The notes below the pieces were generated by a model that was given only the letters and a program-made list of their open reading frames with translations, was not told the DNA's origin and searched no databases. The position numbers and the translations under genes were made by a program. Shown here one piece after another: positions 42,540 to 53,329 of a DNA stretch of 64,000 bases; positions within the stretch are counted from its first letter, which is position 1; each line of letters starts with the position of its first letter. Origin of the DNA: Candidula unifasciata. Lineage: Eukaryota > Mollusca > Gastropoda > Stylommatophora > Geomitridae. Location: assembly GCA_905116865.2 (NCBI GenBank), contig CAJHNH020007556.1, forward strand, positions 557,501-621,500, read 5' to 3'.

Positions 42540-42680
42540 TGCTAAACTCATTTGTATAAATCAATAGGCTCTGTGTGCGTGATATGGTCAACATGACAAT
42601 GGCCACCTTCACTTACAAGGCTTTTTCCCGATACCCATTTTAGACTAGGTTTTTCTGATAACAAAAGTGTTATTTTTGTG
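42540..42680 (-). mobile_element. SINE family A, partial
   Basis: Contains GATATGGTCAACATGACAAT, GGCCACCTTCACTTACAAGG and ACCCATTTTAGACTAGG. Confidence 0.45.
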
Positions 42681-42797
42681 CTTTCCAAATCTACATCTCT
42701 TATACTCTTAGTAACCAGTCAATTAATAAATCGGTCTATCGACGTAATGCTGCACCAGTTGTGGAGGTTGAGGAATATATCACCACAGGAGATGCAG

Positions 42798-42855
42798 TAG
42801 TAATAGTGGTGGTGGTGGGAGTAGTAGTAGTAGCAGTAGCAGCAGCAGCATTAGT
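42798..42855. repeat. Trinucleotide microsatellite
   Basis: A run of GTA/GTG/GCA triplets, (GTAGTAGTA)(GCAGCAGCA)-like. Confidence 0.8.
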
Positions 42856-43109
42856 AATTTTCAAAAAATATCTCCTTCAACCCGCATGGTTATAAGTGGA
42901 ATATACAGTGTTAATCGAGTTCTCGAAACATTTTATCCTATTTCTTTTTTCATTTATCGTGTAAATATTTATTTAAGACAATTATTTAAGTTGTATTTTT
43001 GTTTCAAATATCGCTTTGTTGGCTATGATTAAGATATAAATTGCACTATGAATATTTAGATAATCTTACTAGCATTATGTCGTTAAATATATTGTATTGT
43101 ATTGTATCA

Positions 43110-44034
43110 GAGTACCAGAGTAAAAGTCTGACCAGTGTAGAGTTATGATCACATTCGGCCAGGAGTGTAGAGTGTGGCCAGCGAGTGCTGCAGAGGTAGA
43201 AGTCCAACAGTTGATTCACGACAATTGACGCTCAGGTGATCTGATTACCTATGCATATGGTTCGGTGTTGAGAGGATGAGAGGAAGAGAAGTGACTGAAG
43301 TTCCTGGCGAAAACCAATGGAAAATCTTTAGTGCAAGACAGAAGACAGCCAAACATACCACACCATATCATCTAGCATGAGAATAGAGGTGGAGGCGGTA
43401 ACTGCAGCTCTCCGATGGCTAGAGAACAAGTCGCATACTCATGTCATAACTGTAAGACTCTGAAAGCATGCTGAGAAAGGTGAAGACTGGGATGCTTCGA
43501 GCAGAATGGCAAGCTTCACTAAGAAAGCTCATGGGTAGTGAGCCTACTTTGGATCTTTTCTCCAAACTATGCCGGTGTGATGGGTAATGAACAGTCAGAC
43601 AGTTTGGCTGGGTCTGCACCACTAAGCGGTGAATTGATACCTGACAAGGCAGATGTGGTCAAGGCCCTTTGGGAACAAGCAACTGAATCAGTAGAGAAAC
43701 GAGATTATTATGGCCTGGAGAGAATGAGGCACCTGGGTGTAACCAGTGTGTCTGGCTGGCTCACTACACTCAGAGGAAAGACGAGACAGAAATATAGCAA
43801 GATTGTGAGCGGTACCATCAGTATTGGAACTCTGCGCCCGCTGCTGAAGTCGAGGGTGGAGCACACATGGGAATGCCCCGAGTTTTGTGGTGATAATTCT
43901 GGACTCAACTCAAATATTGCATTTATTATGTTTTACAAGGAAGTCGAGGGTGGAGCACACATGGGAATGCCCCGAGTTTTGTGGTGATAATTCTGGACTC
44001 AACTCAAATATTGCATTTATTATGTTTTACAAGG
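43110..44034 (+). mobile_element. LINE family T, RNase H to 3' end, with 94-bp tail duplication
   Basis: The plus strand encodes EVEAVTAALRWLENKSHTHV, then NYAGVMGNEQSDSLAGSAPL, LIPDKADVVKALWEQA, LRGKTRQKYSKIVSGTISIG and EHTWECPEFCGDNS. The final 94 bp (43847-43940) is repeated exactly at 43941-44034. Frameshifts upstream of 43540 show it is inactive. Confidence 0.8.
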
Positions 44035-44790
44035 AGAGATACAGTTGGGACGTTTCGGTGTACACTTCAGATTTATAAGTCCCGATGTTATCTCCCAGCA
44101 AATAACGGGATTTCCTCTCACCCAACAAAACTTGTTGATTCCTCCACGTCAATCTTTAGTTATTTATAAATAGCTCCAGAAGAGCGCGGTTTCTCCTATC
44201 TACATATAACTCCATTGATATCTTTGGTGGCGAGTGCAGATGCCTAGCCATCTCGAATGAGTGCCACAGACAATAGGTCCTGTATGCAAGATAAACATTC
44301 TACGGAATTTGGACAAAGAGTAGGCCTTAGTAAAATTCTTAGAAGGAAAATATACAACGGAAATTTATTGTTAGTTATCAGATTCAGTAATATTTGTCAA
44401 CTGTACCTGAGTTGGGAATTCCCCTTTGATCGGACACATAATTACATAATGACAGCCCAGTTTTTGTTAAGGTGGATCACCATTTCCTTCAGAAAGCAAG
44501 GGGCTTTTATGGAAGTAAAAAGGCAGAGTGCGTCTTGCTAGGTTTTCTGTGTGCACCTTGGACTAACAAGGTAGGCCAAAAACATATTCTTCTTACAAAT
44601 GTTCAAATTAATTTAATTTTGAAAATATCCTTCCCTAATTAAATCAATAAACCTATTTTAATATGTAAAAGACCTAAAGTAATCCCACGACAGAGACGGC
44701 AATTTCGATATGAATTGTTTCTCTTTCATATTTGAATTTGCTTGATCGTGTTGCATTTTCTCGACTATTTATTGTTGTTCTCCTTCTTCT
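44035..44790. other. No gene seen
   Basis: There is a 94-codon open frame at 44257-44541 but no homology, splice or codon evidence supports it. Confidence 0.35.
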
Positions 44791-44794
44791 TCTG

Positions 44795-44960
44795 GCTTTC
44801 TAGCCCCCAATGGAGCATAAGCCCTCAACTAGTTCACACCAAGTTGTTCTATCCTTTTCTATCGCTTGCAGCTCTCCCCATGCCCCCCCCCCCCCCCCCC
44901 AATCTTTTTAACTTTATTCTCTAGCTCCCTTACTTCTTCAACTCGAAAAACCTAACCTCA
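44795..44960. repeat. Dispersed repeat F, copy 2
   Basis: Contains CCCTCAACTAGTTCACACCA and CTATCGCTTGCAGCTCTCCC, interrupted by an 18-base C run (44883-44900). A short repeat-E-like tail (TTAGTCGCCTCTTACGACAT) follows at 45075-45150. Confidence 0.4.
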
Positions 44961-45279
44961 TCTTGTTTGGCTGGGTTTTTCTTGTTTTTCTTTTTGAATT
45001 ATCCGTGACTGGTTGTTTCTGGGGCTATTGTTTTTTTCACAGGATGAGGCAGCCAACCTCAAGCCCAACCTTACAATTAGTCGCCTCTTACGACATGCCT
45101 GGTAGGGTGCAGTGTTACTATTCTTTGCTACCCATGAGGGCCACGCTGATATTTTGTGATCACGCTATAAGGCTGACTAATGCCTTTAACAGTAAATGAA
45201 GTGTTTACAATTATGACAGTAACACTATCCATTAACAGCTATGCTAACACAGCATTTTTTATATATTTATTGTCCCCGT

Positions 45280-45545
45280 GTGTGTTCCGGGGCCCTGTTA
45301 TAGGAAAAACAAGAATAGACCCACTGCCTATCCAAAAGCATGTTGTAAGAGTCGACTAATTGGCTGCCCTCAAAGTCGGAGTGCATCTGCCTGAGAGGCA
45401 AGGAACCAACAGTCTGCATACAAATTAGTCATATCTGTCAAACGGATGCATACACAACATTTAAGTTCTGGAATAGGACTGCAGCCCAGAAGTGGACGAA
45501 CAACCAGAACTTTCAGCCAAAGTTTACAGCTGGTGAACTCGAAGA
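45280..45545 (+). repeat. Dispersed repeat E, best copy
   Basis: Runs from GTGTGTTCCGGGGCCCTGTT through CCTGAGAGGCAAGGAACCAA to TTTACAGCTGGTGAACTCG and an A/G-rich GAAGAAAAAGAAGAAG tail. The purine-rich tail suggests a retroposed element, but no A/B boxes are clear. Confidence 0.65.
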
Positions 45546-46164
45546 AAAAGAAGAAGATTTATTTATTGTTACAGCGGTACCCCGGGTCACAGACTTAATT
45601 CGTCCTCTGACTCTGTTCGCGAACCGAAATGTTCGAGGGCGGATGACTTTTTTTTCTTTGAAAACACTGCAAATGTGATGAATCCGTTTGCCCGCCCCCA
45701 TAAACATATTTTTAAATACACCTTTCATATGGGCTAGAGATTTGAATGTTCTACGTGCCTTTGACTGTACCGTGCATTCTTTTGTATTTTCAGCAGATTT
45801 CTTTTAATTGGTTGACCCAGCCACATGCCTAGCAGGGGAAGTTGGGAGGAGGGGGGGGGGGGGGGTGCACAGGCTCTATTAGGTATCATCACTGAGGGGT
45901 TGGCAAAATGGCAAAGATATGTTTTTAACATAAAAATGTGTGTGTGTGTGGGGGGGGGGGGGGTGTGATAGAAATTGTTCCGCACCGGGTATCACCTGAC
46001 CTCGCTACGACACAGGACCCAGCATATGTTTGGTGATTAATTTATGAATGGTGATTATTTGCATTTCAAGGGTGGTCTCATCTCCTTTAGGTTGCCATGT
46101 ACAGTATTTCCTATTTGTGAGGGATCAATGTCTGAAAAGTAAGATATGAAAAAAAAAATTCTTC

Positions 46165-46370
46165 GGAAACCACGAGTTAACCCTTTGGCTCGGTACTATG
46201 GATATCGCAACCCTTCGGCCTTGATTCCATAATAGGTATGGTAAATCAGGAAGAAATGTTGCTTCTCTGCCTACCCCTGGGAGTGAACCCGGGCCACAAG
46301 GAGTTCGTTACCCTCTCACCGCGAAGTCAGGTTTAACCAACTACGCTAGAGAGCCGGGCAGGAACATTTT
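46165..46370 (-). mobile_element. SINE family C
   Basis: Plus-strand words are GTTAACCCTTTGGCTCGGTA, AACCCTTCGGCCTTGATTCC, GGGAGTGAACCCGGGCCACA and CTACGCTAGAGAGCCGGGC. Reversed, this reads as a tRNA-like head GCCCGGCTCTCTAGCGTAG with a B box GGTTCACTCCC. Confidence 0.7.
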
Positions 46371-46439
46371 AAAATTCAGTGCTGAAGATGCGCTAATGCA
46401 AACCCCTCCACAGCTTACATAGTTAACTGCGCATTCTAC

Positions 46440-46640
46440 ATAGAACGTTGCAGAACCAACTCCAGCATTCTTTACTGTCTGGTTTTTCTATGCATATTTT
46501 ACCTTCAGTAATTTGCCATTGCTACTGAATGGTAAGCTCTTGGCACCAGTGTCGAAACCAACGCAAAACAAATCGTCAGCAGCTGGGATCTAGCCCGGTG
46601 CCTCGGCAATACGAAGTGTGTTCTCAACGCCTAAGTCACA
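46440..46640 (-). mobile_element. SINE family B
   Basis: Plus-strand words are GAACGTTGCAGAACCAACTC, CAGTGTCGAAACCAACGCAA and GCAGCTGGGATCTAGCCCGG; partner of 22480-22690. Confidence 0.65.
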
Positions 46641-46779
46641 GACGCCGGCAAAGCTTACATACTACTAGAAAAACTAATAGGTTCCAATATTACCTATAAT
46701 CATTTTGTCTCCGGGTGTGTGTAAACATATCTTAGGGAGAATACAGTCTGCTAGGTTGCCCACTGCTGTCGAAACTATT

Positions 46780-46863
46780 ATGAAAAGCAAGTTGGCAGAT
46801 GTAGAGAAAAAACATGATGAGTTAACGGAAGCTGTACACAATATAAACGATCACGTGATAGCG
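46780..46863 (+). CDS. Possible first coding exon of a coiled-coil protein
   Basis: ATG at 46780 opens 28 codons, MKSKLADVEKKHDELTEAVH followed by NINDHVIA, then a full-consensus donor GCG|GTAAGT at 46864. The peptide is a heptad-like, charged helix. Phase 0 fits an acceptor at 52527 that leads into the coiled-coil frame at 52528, but more exons could lie between. I do not recognise the family; the call rests on splice signal and composition only. Confidence 0.35.
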
Positions 46864-47255
46864 GTAAGTCTCCGCGCTTTTGTTTTTGAATTTTTAAACT
46901 TTGTCAGTGCTGACTATTTGAAACAGATGTCCAAATGGTACATTGGTAATGTGAAAGATCATCAGTGCATGACTTTCCAAGCAGCTAAATCGACAATGAA
47001 AATAACCAGATTTCTTTAGCATGGTCTAACAAAATAAAAAAAAATAAAAATTAAGGAACACGTTACTTATTGCTTGGTTTTAAACGTATGCACAGTGCTA
47101 ACTGGGTAGGCCTATTTCTTATTGCTTATATTTGTTCCATCTATACTTATATTTCTAAGCGCACACGAAAGTTAACTCTTAAAGACCAGAAAGCCAATAT
47201 TTGGGATACAGTTAAGAGCATGCAGGTCTATAGACTGCTGTCGAGTTTAGCTATT

Positions 47256-47257
<2 letters not shown>

Positions 47258-47322
<65 letters not shown>

Positions 47323-47400
47323 CAGATAGACACACACACACGCGCACACAGAGGTAGATGCACACACAGAGGCAGATATACAGATAGACACACTCAAACA
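47258..47400. repeat. (GA)n and (CA)n microsatellite
   Basis: About 60 bp of GA repeat passes into CA-rich sequence and then GGCAGATAGACA-like units; G run at 47410-47419. Confidence 0.9.
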
Positions 47401-47781
47401 AAAAAAAAGGGGGGGGGGGTAGAAACGGCGTGCTACAACAACAAAAAAACATCAATTTACTACTCTTAATCTATTACTCACCATTATATACTAAGCTATA
47501 TATCTAAATCCCATCTAATTAACTCTGGAGAATTGAGAATATTCTAATTTTTTTTTTAAAAATGGCTTTGTTGAGTCAGTTAAAAATTGGTTTTGTTGAG
47601 TCAGTTAAAAATTGGTTTTGTTAAGTCAGTTACTAGTTAAAGAGACATGCACCGAAAACAAAGAATGCAGAATTATTATTGCGCAGTTTATGGCTCGTGT
47701 TTTGCTAAAAAAAAAATCGTCACGTTCAGCCAACATCCCCAAAGGCGAATGCTTTAGGTTGTTATTGTGACTATGCTATGT

Positions 47782-48147
47782 GCGAGGCCGAAAATATACC
47801 CTAACAGGGCCTCAGTCACATTTCATTTGTGAACTTCCGGGGACTTGAATTGCGCACTTCCGGCGACTTCCGCCACCGAGAGTATCTCGGATTGGGGCTA
47901 AACTAGATGGCTGAGACTGCAGCTTGCTTCATTGTATTTGCTCGTGAGTCCCAGCCATTTAGTTTGTCCCCAATCCACGCGTAGCGGCGTGGGAGATACT
48001 CTCGGCGGTGGCGGTGTAGTCCCCGGAAGTACGCAATTCGGCGGTGGCGGTATAGTCCCCGGAAGTTCGCAACTGACAGGTTACTCTGGCTCTGTTAGGG
48101 TATATTTTCGACCTCGATAATTTGGGACCGTTGTTCGGAGGATAGCC
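47782..48147. mobile_element. Foldback/long-TIR miniature element, copy 2
   Basis: Right end GTTCGGAGGATAGCC matches the end of copy 1; inverted arms share AAAATATACCCTAACAG and the reverse TGTTAGGGTATATTTTCG. The outermost about 30 bp of the left arm is missing. A segment GGCGGTGGCGG..TAGTCCCCGGAAGT is duplicated in the right arm. Confidence 0.7.
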
Positions 48148-48174
48148 TACCGGATAGCATGCACGCTGAGACAA

Positions 48175-48705
48175 CATGTCAATATTAACAAATATATGGT
48201 TTAGAACATACTCTAAAAAAGAAGTGGCTAAAATATGTAATTATCTTCCCCCCCCCCCCCCTCCCTTCCTTCATTTATTTTAATAATTCTCATTTCATTC
48301 AATCCTTCCAGAACCTCTTTATTTTGTTGTTTTTGTTTGCATGAAATACGATATATTCTTCTTTACATCCACATCTCCAGAGACTCAATTTGATGTTTAA
48401 GTATTTACTGTATAAACACTTTTTGTTTTACTCCAAGACTGAAAAACAGGTGGTGGGCTTTGTGACAGCTGAAACTTAAACTACTAAGAATGCACTGCTT
48501 TTGGCAATGGAATTGGATGGGCTTGTGGAGACATTAACCACATGACATCAAGCTGTTTCAGGTCTGAACTTTGTGAGGTTAATTAGTTGCTGCATAGCTA
48601 AAAATGTAGATAATCATTGTTCGTGTATCTGGTCATTGGTTACAACACAAGATGGATTACAATGTGTCCTCTCAGCATATATAGTGCAATATTCTTTCCT
48701 TCTAT
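48175..48705. other. No gene seen
   Basis: AT-rich DNA with a poly(C) run at 48248-48261. Confidence 0.35.
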
Positions 48706-48752
48706 CCATCCATCCATCCGTCTGTCTGTCTATCTATCATATCTATCCTATC
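48706..48752. repeat. (TCCA/TCTA)n-like microsatellite
   Basis: ATCCATCCATCCGTCTGTCT-type tetranucleotide repeat; more of the same kind at 48975-49050, with an 18-bp CTGTCGCTCGTATCCGTC repeated there. Confidence 0.8.
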
Positions 48753-48945
48753 TGCCCGGCTCTCTAGCGTAGTCTGCTAAACCGGATTGCTCGGTGACCT
48801 GGTGACGAACTCCTTGTGGTCCGGGTTCACTTTCGGGGGTAGGCAGAAAAGCCACATTTCTCCCAGATTTACGATATTTACAATGGAATCAAGGCCGAAA
48901 GGTTGCGATATTCATAATACCGAGCCTAAGGGTTAACAACTCATA
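48753..48945 (+). mobile_element. SINE family C
   Basis: Starts GCCCGGCTCTCTAGCGTAGT, has CCGGGTTCACTTTCGG (B box), and ends AATACCGAGCCTAAGGGTTA. It is the forward partner of 46165-46370. Confidence 0.75.
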
Positions 48946-49114
48946 GCTCCTGGATACTAAAACAAACAAACATCTACCCTATCTATCTATCTATCCATCT
49001 ATCCTGTCGCTCGTATCCGTCCTGTCGCTCGTATCCGTCCTGTCGCTACTGTCTGTCCGCTACATCATGGCGGCTCCTGCTTTGATTGTCCTTTCTTTTT
49101 ATCTGTCTATATAT

Positions 49115-49640
49115 GTGTCAAATATCTGGGTGCAATCATAACATCAGACGGAAGAAGTGTGTCAGAAATTAAGAGCAGAATAGGTCTGGCTAAGGCTGCA
49201 TTTCACAGAATGAAAAACATCTTGTGCAACAGGTCACTCCCCTTGGATGTCCGAGAGTACTAAAATATTTTGTAGAATCTATATTGCTGTATGGTAGTGA
49301 ATAGTGGATTGTAAATGCACAAATTAGAAAGACCTTGGAGGCGAAGGAAGTGTGGTTTTTCAGACGTATGGTAAGAATCACTTGGATTGGCAGAGTAACT
49401 AACGAGAATTGCTGGAAGGAGGCTAATGAGAGCAGATCAATATATACAGCTATAAGGAAAAGACAAACACTTTTTTTTTTGTTAAATGATTCAGGGGGGG
49501 AGGGGGGTGCGCGAGGCTATGGAGAATGTTGTGAGGACTGGGAAGATCAACAGTAGAAGAGAGAGAAGCAGACCAAGAGAGATGATGACGGATGGACTGC
49601 GACGGTGGCATGGAGGGAATATTGTTGTACACTGTGTACA
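49115..49640 (+). mobile_element. RTE-like LINE, RT C-terminus to 3' end
   Basis: The plus strand encodes VKYLGAIITSDGRSVSEIKS, then RIGLAKAAFHRMKNILCNRS, and after shifts SRRERSRPREMMTDGLRRW. It belongs to the same group as 36755-36965. Confidence 0.7.
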
Positions 49641-49994
49641 TTCAACAACCAAGTATTTAGGCCTAGGGTGCCTACTATAATATTCAGCTGGTTATCCCCT
49701 TGATGAATGTGCTACAGTCCTGCATACTATAATCACTGGCACAGCATCAGCTAATACAGTTGTTACTATCTTTACGAGTCAACAATAAAGCTTGTGACAG
49801 GCCACATAAACTTTAATGTAATTCACAGTATACGGCAGAAGGTGATGATGATTATTCATTAACATATGTACGATAATAAATCTCTATTATCTACATGGAT
49901 GATATAAAAGATTACAATCTTTTCTCAATGGACTCCTCCTAAAATGTCTCCCGCAAACAACGGCAAATCAAAATCTCACACAGAGAAAACGTTT

Positions 49995-50235
49995 CTATAA
50001 AACCTCATAAAGAGAAAAACAGCCAACACAGTGTTTCCACACGTCTGACTTGGACAATGGAAACTTCTCAACTACCTGAGCCTTTGTCTTCTGCGCCCAG
50101 AATTCAATTAGCTCATATCCTAGGTAACGACTCATGGCCGCTGTGTGAACCTTCACCTGTGCTGTTACCACTAGAAGAAACTTCAACTCCCAGCCAATAA
50201 GATTGCAACAGATATCATCGATGACAATGATCAAG
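49995..50235 (-). CDS. Possible terminal exon of an unidentified gene
   Basis: A minus-strand frame ends VEKFPLSKSDVWKHCVGCFS then LYEVL and stop at about 49997. An AG follows a T-rich stretch (TTTCTTCTAG...GCACAG) ahead of VKVHTAAMSRYLGYELIEFW. Downstream are ATTAAAG and similar weak poly(A) words. No family is recognised, and the coding case is thin; it could be chance. Confidence 0.2.
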
Positions 50236-50879
50236 AGAACAAGTGATAGAGATCTGTAGAGAAGCATTTCCATGGAGAAATGACAGCACAGGAATTGATG
50301 AATCCTGCTGGTGAATGCAGGTTGTGGAGAAACGCTGCTCGGATTCCATTATGCATTCTGCCAGTTTATTTCTACTGTTGACCTAGAAAACTCTTTTTCT
50401 AAGGTACACATTTCTTAGGACAGATAAATTTGAAGTAACAACTATTTAACAAATGAAAAAAGTTACGTCCAATACACTGGCATTCATGGTTTTCTGAACA
50501 ACAACAAAAACAACAACACTTGCACCTAGTGAAGTGAGTTGTGTGCAGGTTTTTATCCTGACCCAGAACCCCCCATGGGGAGTTTGTTGGAGCTCCACAT
50601 TCTCTCTTCAAGTGAGAAAAAAATCCCAATGGGATGTACAAGACCTGTACTGGAACTTCACATCTACAGAGAGACAAATTAAGATGTAATAAGATCATGA
50701 TTCAGAATAGCATTACAGAATGAATGAGATTAAGCCAAGGCTGGTGATTCAGACAGCATTTACCCACGGAGGTGGGAAAGGGCACAAATTGATTGTTTAA
50801 AAGGCGGGGGATGCGAAAATGGACTCGTCGGGTGTGAGTTTGGGTTACACAGGGAACACTAACATTTTAGAAAGACTTA

Positions 50880-51345
50880 GATGGGGCAATGCACCTAAAA
50901 AATTGGTTTATAGAATGAATTGGATTGCGCTAAGGCTGGTGATTCAGAACAGCACATACAGTATGAACAGGATTATGCCGAGGCTAGTGATTTAGAACAG
51001 CACGTACAGTATGAATGGGATTATGCCGAGGCTAGTAATTTAGAACAGCACGTACAGTATGAATGGGATTATGCCGAGGCTAGTGATTTAAAACAGCACG
51101 TACAGTATGAATGGGATTATGCCGAGGCTGGTGATTTAGAACAGCACGTACAGTATGAATGGGATTATGCCGAGGCTGGTGATTTAGAACAGCACGTACA
51201 GTATGAATGGGATTATGCCAAGGCTAGTGATTTAGAACAGCACGTACAGTATGAATGGGATTATGCCAAGGCTAGTGATTTAGAACAGCACGTACAGTAT
51301 GAATGAGATTATGCCAAGGCTGGTAATTAAGAACAGCCTGTACAG
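50880..51345. repeat. 48-bp minisatellite, about 9 copies
   Basis: The unit is near ATTATGCCGAGGCTAGTGAT plus TTAGAACAGCACGTACAGTATGAATGGG. A plus-strand frame stays open, giving 16-residue units (YEWDYAEASDLEQHVQ), from 50920 to 51306. Nearly all differences between units change an amino acid, giving no sign of protein-level constraint. A degenerate unit lies at 50700-50760. Confidence 0.95.
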
Positions 51346-51589
51346 AGAGACTACATGTACACATTGATTTGCCAATCTTAAGTTTTGTGTACACGATGCT
51401 GCAAATTCAAATGGGTCCTGTTCTAAGGGGCAGAATAATGATTTGCTTTGGTCTGTCATGAGACTGTAATTATCTTGTGCCGGTTTTGGTGGCTTTCTGA
51501 TTGATTTTATTAGTTTCTTCTTTAGAAATTTTGAATATTATATCACACTAGTCATTCCCTTGTGTTATGCAATTTTTTGTTATTAAGAA

Positions 51590-51765
51590 GCCCCACCCTG
51601 GCTCTTGCCAGGGGCCGCAATATAACCCGACCATAAATATGGTCTAATGGCTGAACACGGTTTCCGGGACCTCTCCACGGGTGATCCACATGGTGGCACT
51701 TTGTGTCATCAGGTGTTTATCACTTGTGTGATGTCTTGATGGAGTAGAAAGCCAGCCAGTCAAAT
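51590..51765 (-). repeat. Dispersed repeat G, copy 2
   Basis: Reverse-complement partner of 41230-41430 (GGTGATCCACATGGTGGCAC, GTGTCATCAGGTGTTTATCA). Confidence 0.55.
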
Positions 51766-52149
51766 TTGGAATAGGCAACAATCTGTTCAGTCATACTCTT
51801 GTTGAATTCCAACCACAAAACCTTTTTTTTTTTAAATATGCACAACATAAACATGGATCCTCCTTGTTTAAATGTCTTATCCATGAAGGCCAGGCATCTG
51901 GGGAAGGGGAAGGGGAGTAACATCCTCAGGTTTAACATATTTTGTAACAAATATTACACATTGTGATTTGTAAATAGTAAATGCATATAGTAACTCAGAA
52001 ATGTAATTAAAATCAAAGGCAACATTAAAAACTGGAAATTTGAGAATCTTGGTTAACAGTTTATTAGGAAAAAAACACACATCTAAACTTTATGTTATTA
52101 TGCGAGCATGATATAATAATAATTATATAGGTGTGCATCATTTGTAAAG

Positions 52150-52186
<37 letters not shown>

Positions 52187-52507
52187 GGGGCTATAATATA
52201 AAGCACTGCAGAATGTATGAACCGCTAAGCCAGAATACTCTCAAGGCTACATATTTATGATGTGCAGTAAGCTAATTTCTTAGCAGTGTTACAACAGTCT
52301 GAATCATAGCAAATACAAGAAAAACAATCAATTTCATTAAATTATAATATTTGGTCTATTTTTGTGTGTTTCTGGGATTGTTCTAAACTTTGAATTGCTT
52401 TTGCAAAATGTTTAGTTAACTAACATTAAAGTAAAAAGACATTTAAAAAAAAATCAATTACATTTTGATAAATTCATCACTGTAATATATTTTTATTCTA
52501 ATAACAG

Positions 52508-53154
52508 ATGTACTTCATAAAAATCAGAAGTTAAATCTGTCCGCCATGCACAATGTGCCAAGTTGTGATTCTAACAACTCCACTGAGAGACCAAATATCA
52601 CCACAGACAGCAACACAGCAGCTGTTGATGTACTGACAGTTCAACTGAAAGTTCTTCAACAACAAGTGTCCAGTTTGCAAGAATTACAAGACACAAAGAA
52701 TCATGAACAAGAGATAATGCTAGACAGTAGATGTACTCCAGCGGACACTGATTTTCACTTAAGGTTGCAAAATGTTGAAGCCAAGTTGTTGCTTCTTCAA
52801 GATGTGCAAACTAGAGATTACACAACCCTTCACAATGCTGTGGGGGAACTCTCCACACCGAGAATAGATATCATGTCACTGCAAGATGATATCTCAAGTA
52901 TAAAAAAGTATCAAAAAGCTCTAAAGGGAAAAACTGAGGGATTAAAAAAACAAGACTGATGACTTGGTTCGGCTCAGGCAGATACTTAGTGACTTACACA
53001 TAAATGTTACTCAAAGAGAAGAGCTTACAAAAAAGTTGAATGAACTTCAAGAGAATGTGAACACAATTAATTCTGTTCTCAATTCTTTTATGGCTGAAAT
53101 AGATGAAAGAATCCAAATGTAATAGTAATTAGTGACAATTCAGACACAGAAGAT
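52508..53154 (+). pseudogene. Coiled-coil protein exon with two frameshifts and a C-terminal SUMO-interaction-like motif
   Basis: An open segment begins after TTTTATTCTAATAACAG (or the nearer ATCAG at 52525-52527) and reads NLSAMHNVPSC..., with a long heptad-type helix (LTVQLKVLQQQVSSLQELQD; FHLRLQNVEAKLLLLQ). A stop follows an A7 run at 52934-52940; one base out of frame the helix continues (LVRLRQILSDLHINVTQREE, LNELQENVNTINSVLNSF). A second one-base shift near 53106-53116 is needed to reach NVIVISDNSDTED and stop (53152-53154), a hydrophobic-then-acidic tail like SUMO-interaction motifs. Both shifts are in A-rich runs, so sequencing error or pseudogene are both possible. The family is unknown; 46780-46863 may be its first exon. 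Confidence 0.45.
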
Positions 53155-53329
53155 TAAATTGTCATTATTCCAAGTTGTATTACTAATTAACCTACTGACA
53201 TATCATCTGTTGACTGAAACCCAAAAGTGGCCTATAATTTTTTTTCTAAATATATGTCTCTTCCTTACTCATGCCTTTTTCTTTGGCCATCTCTTTGGAC
53301 CAAATCCCTCATCATTACCATCCCAAAAA

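Noticed and set aside
47228..47455. Ser/Leu repeat ORF (minus) and Arg/Glu repeat ORF (plus)
   Set aside because: Direct translations of a (GA)n microsatellite.
50399..50698. Cys-rich 99-aa minus-strand ORF as a secreted peptide or exon
   Set aside because: There is a fair acceptor near 50672, but the Cys run comes from TTG/GTT repeats and no convincing donor or family match was found.
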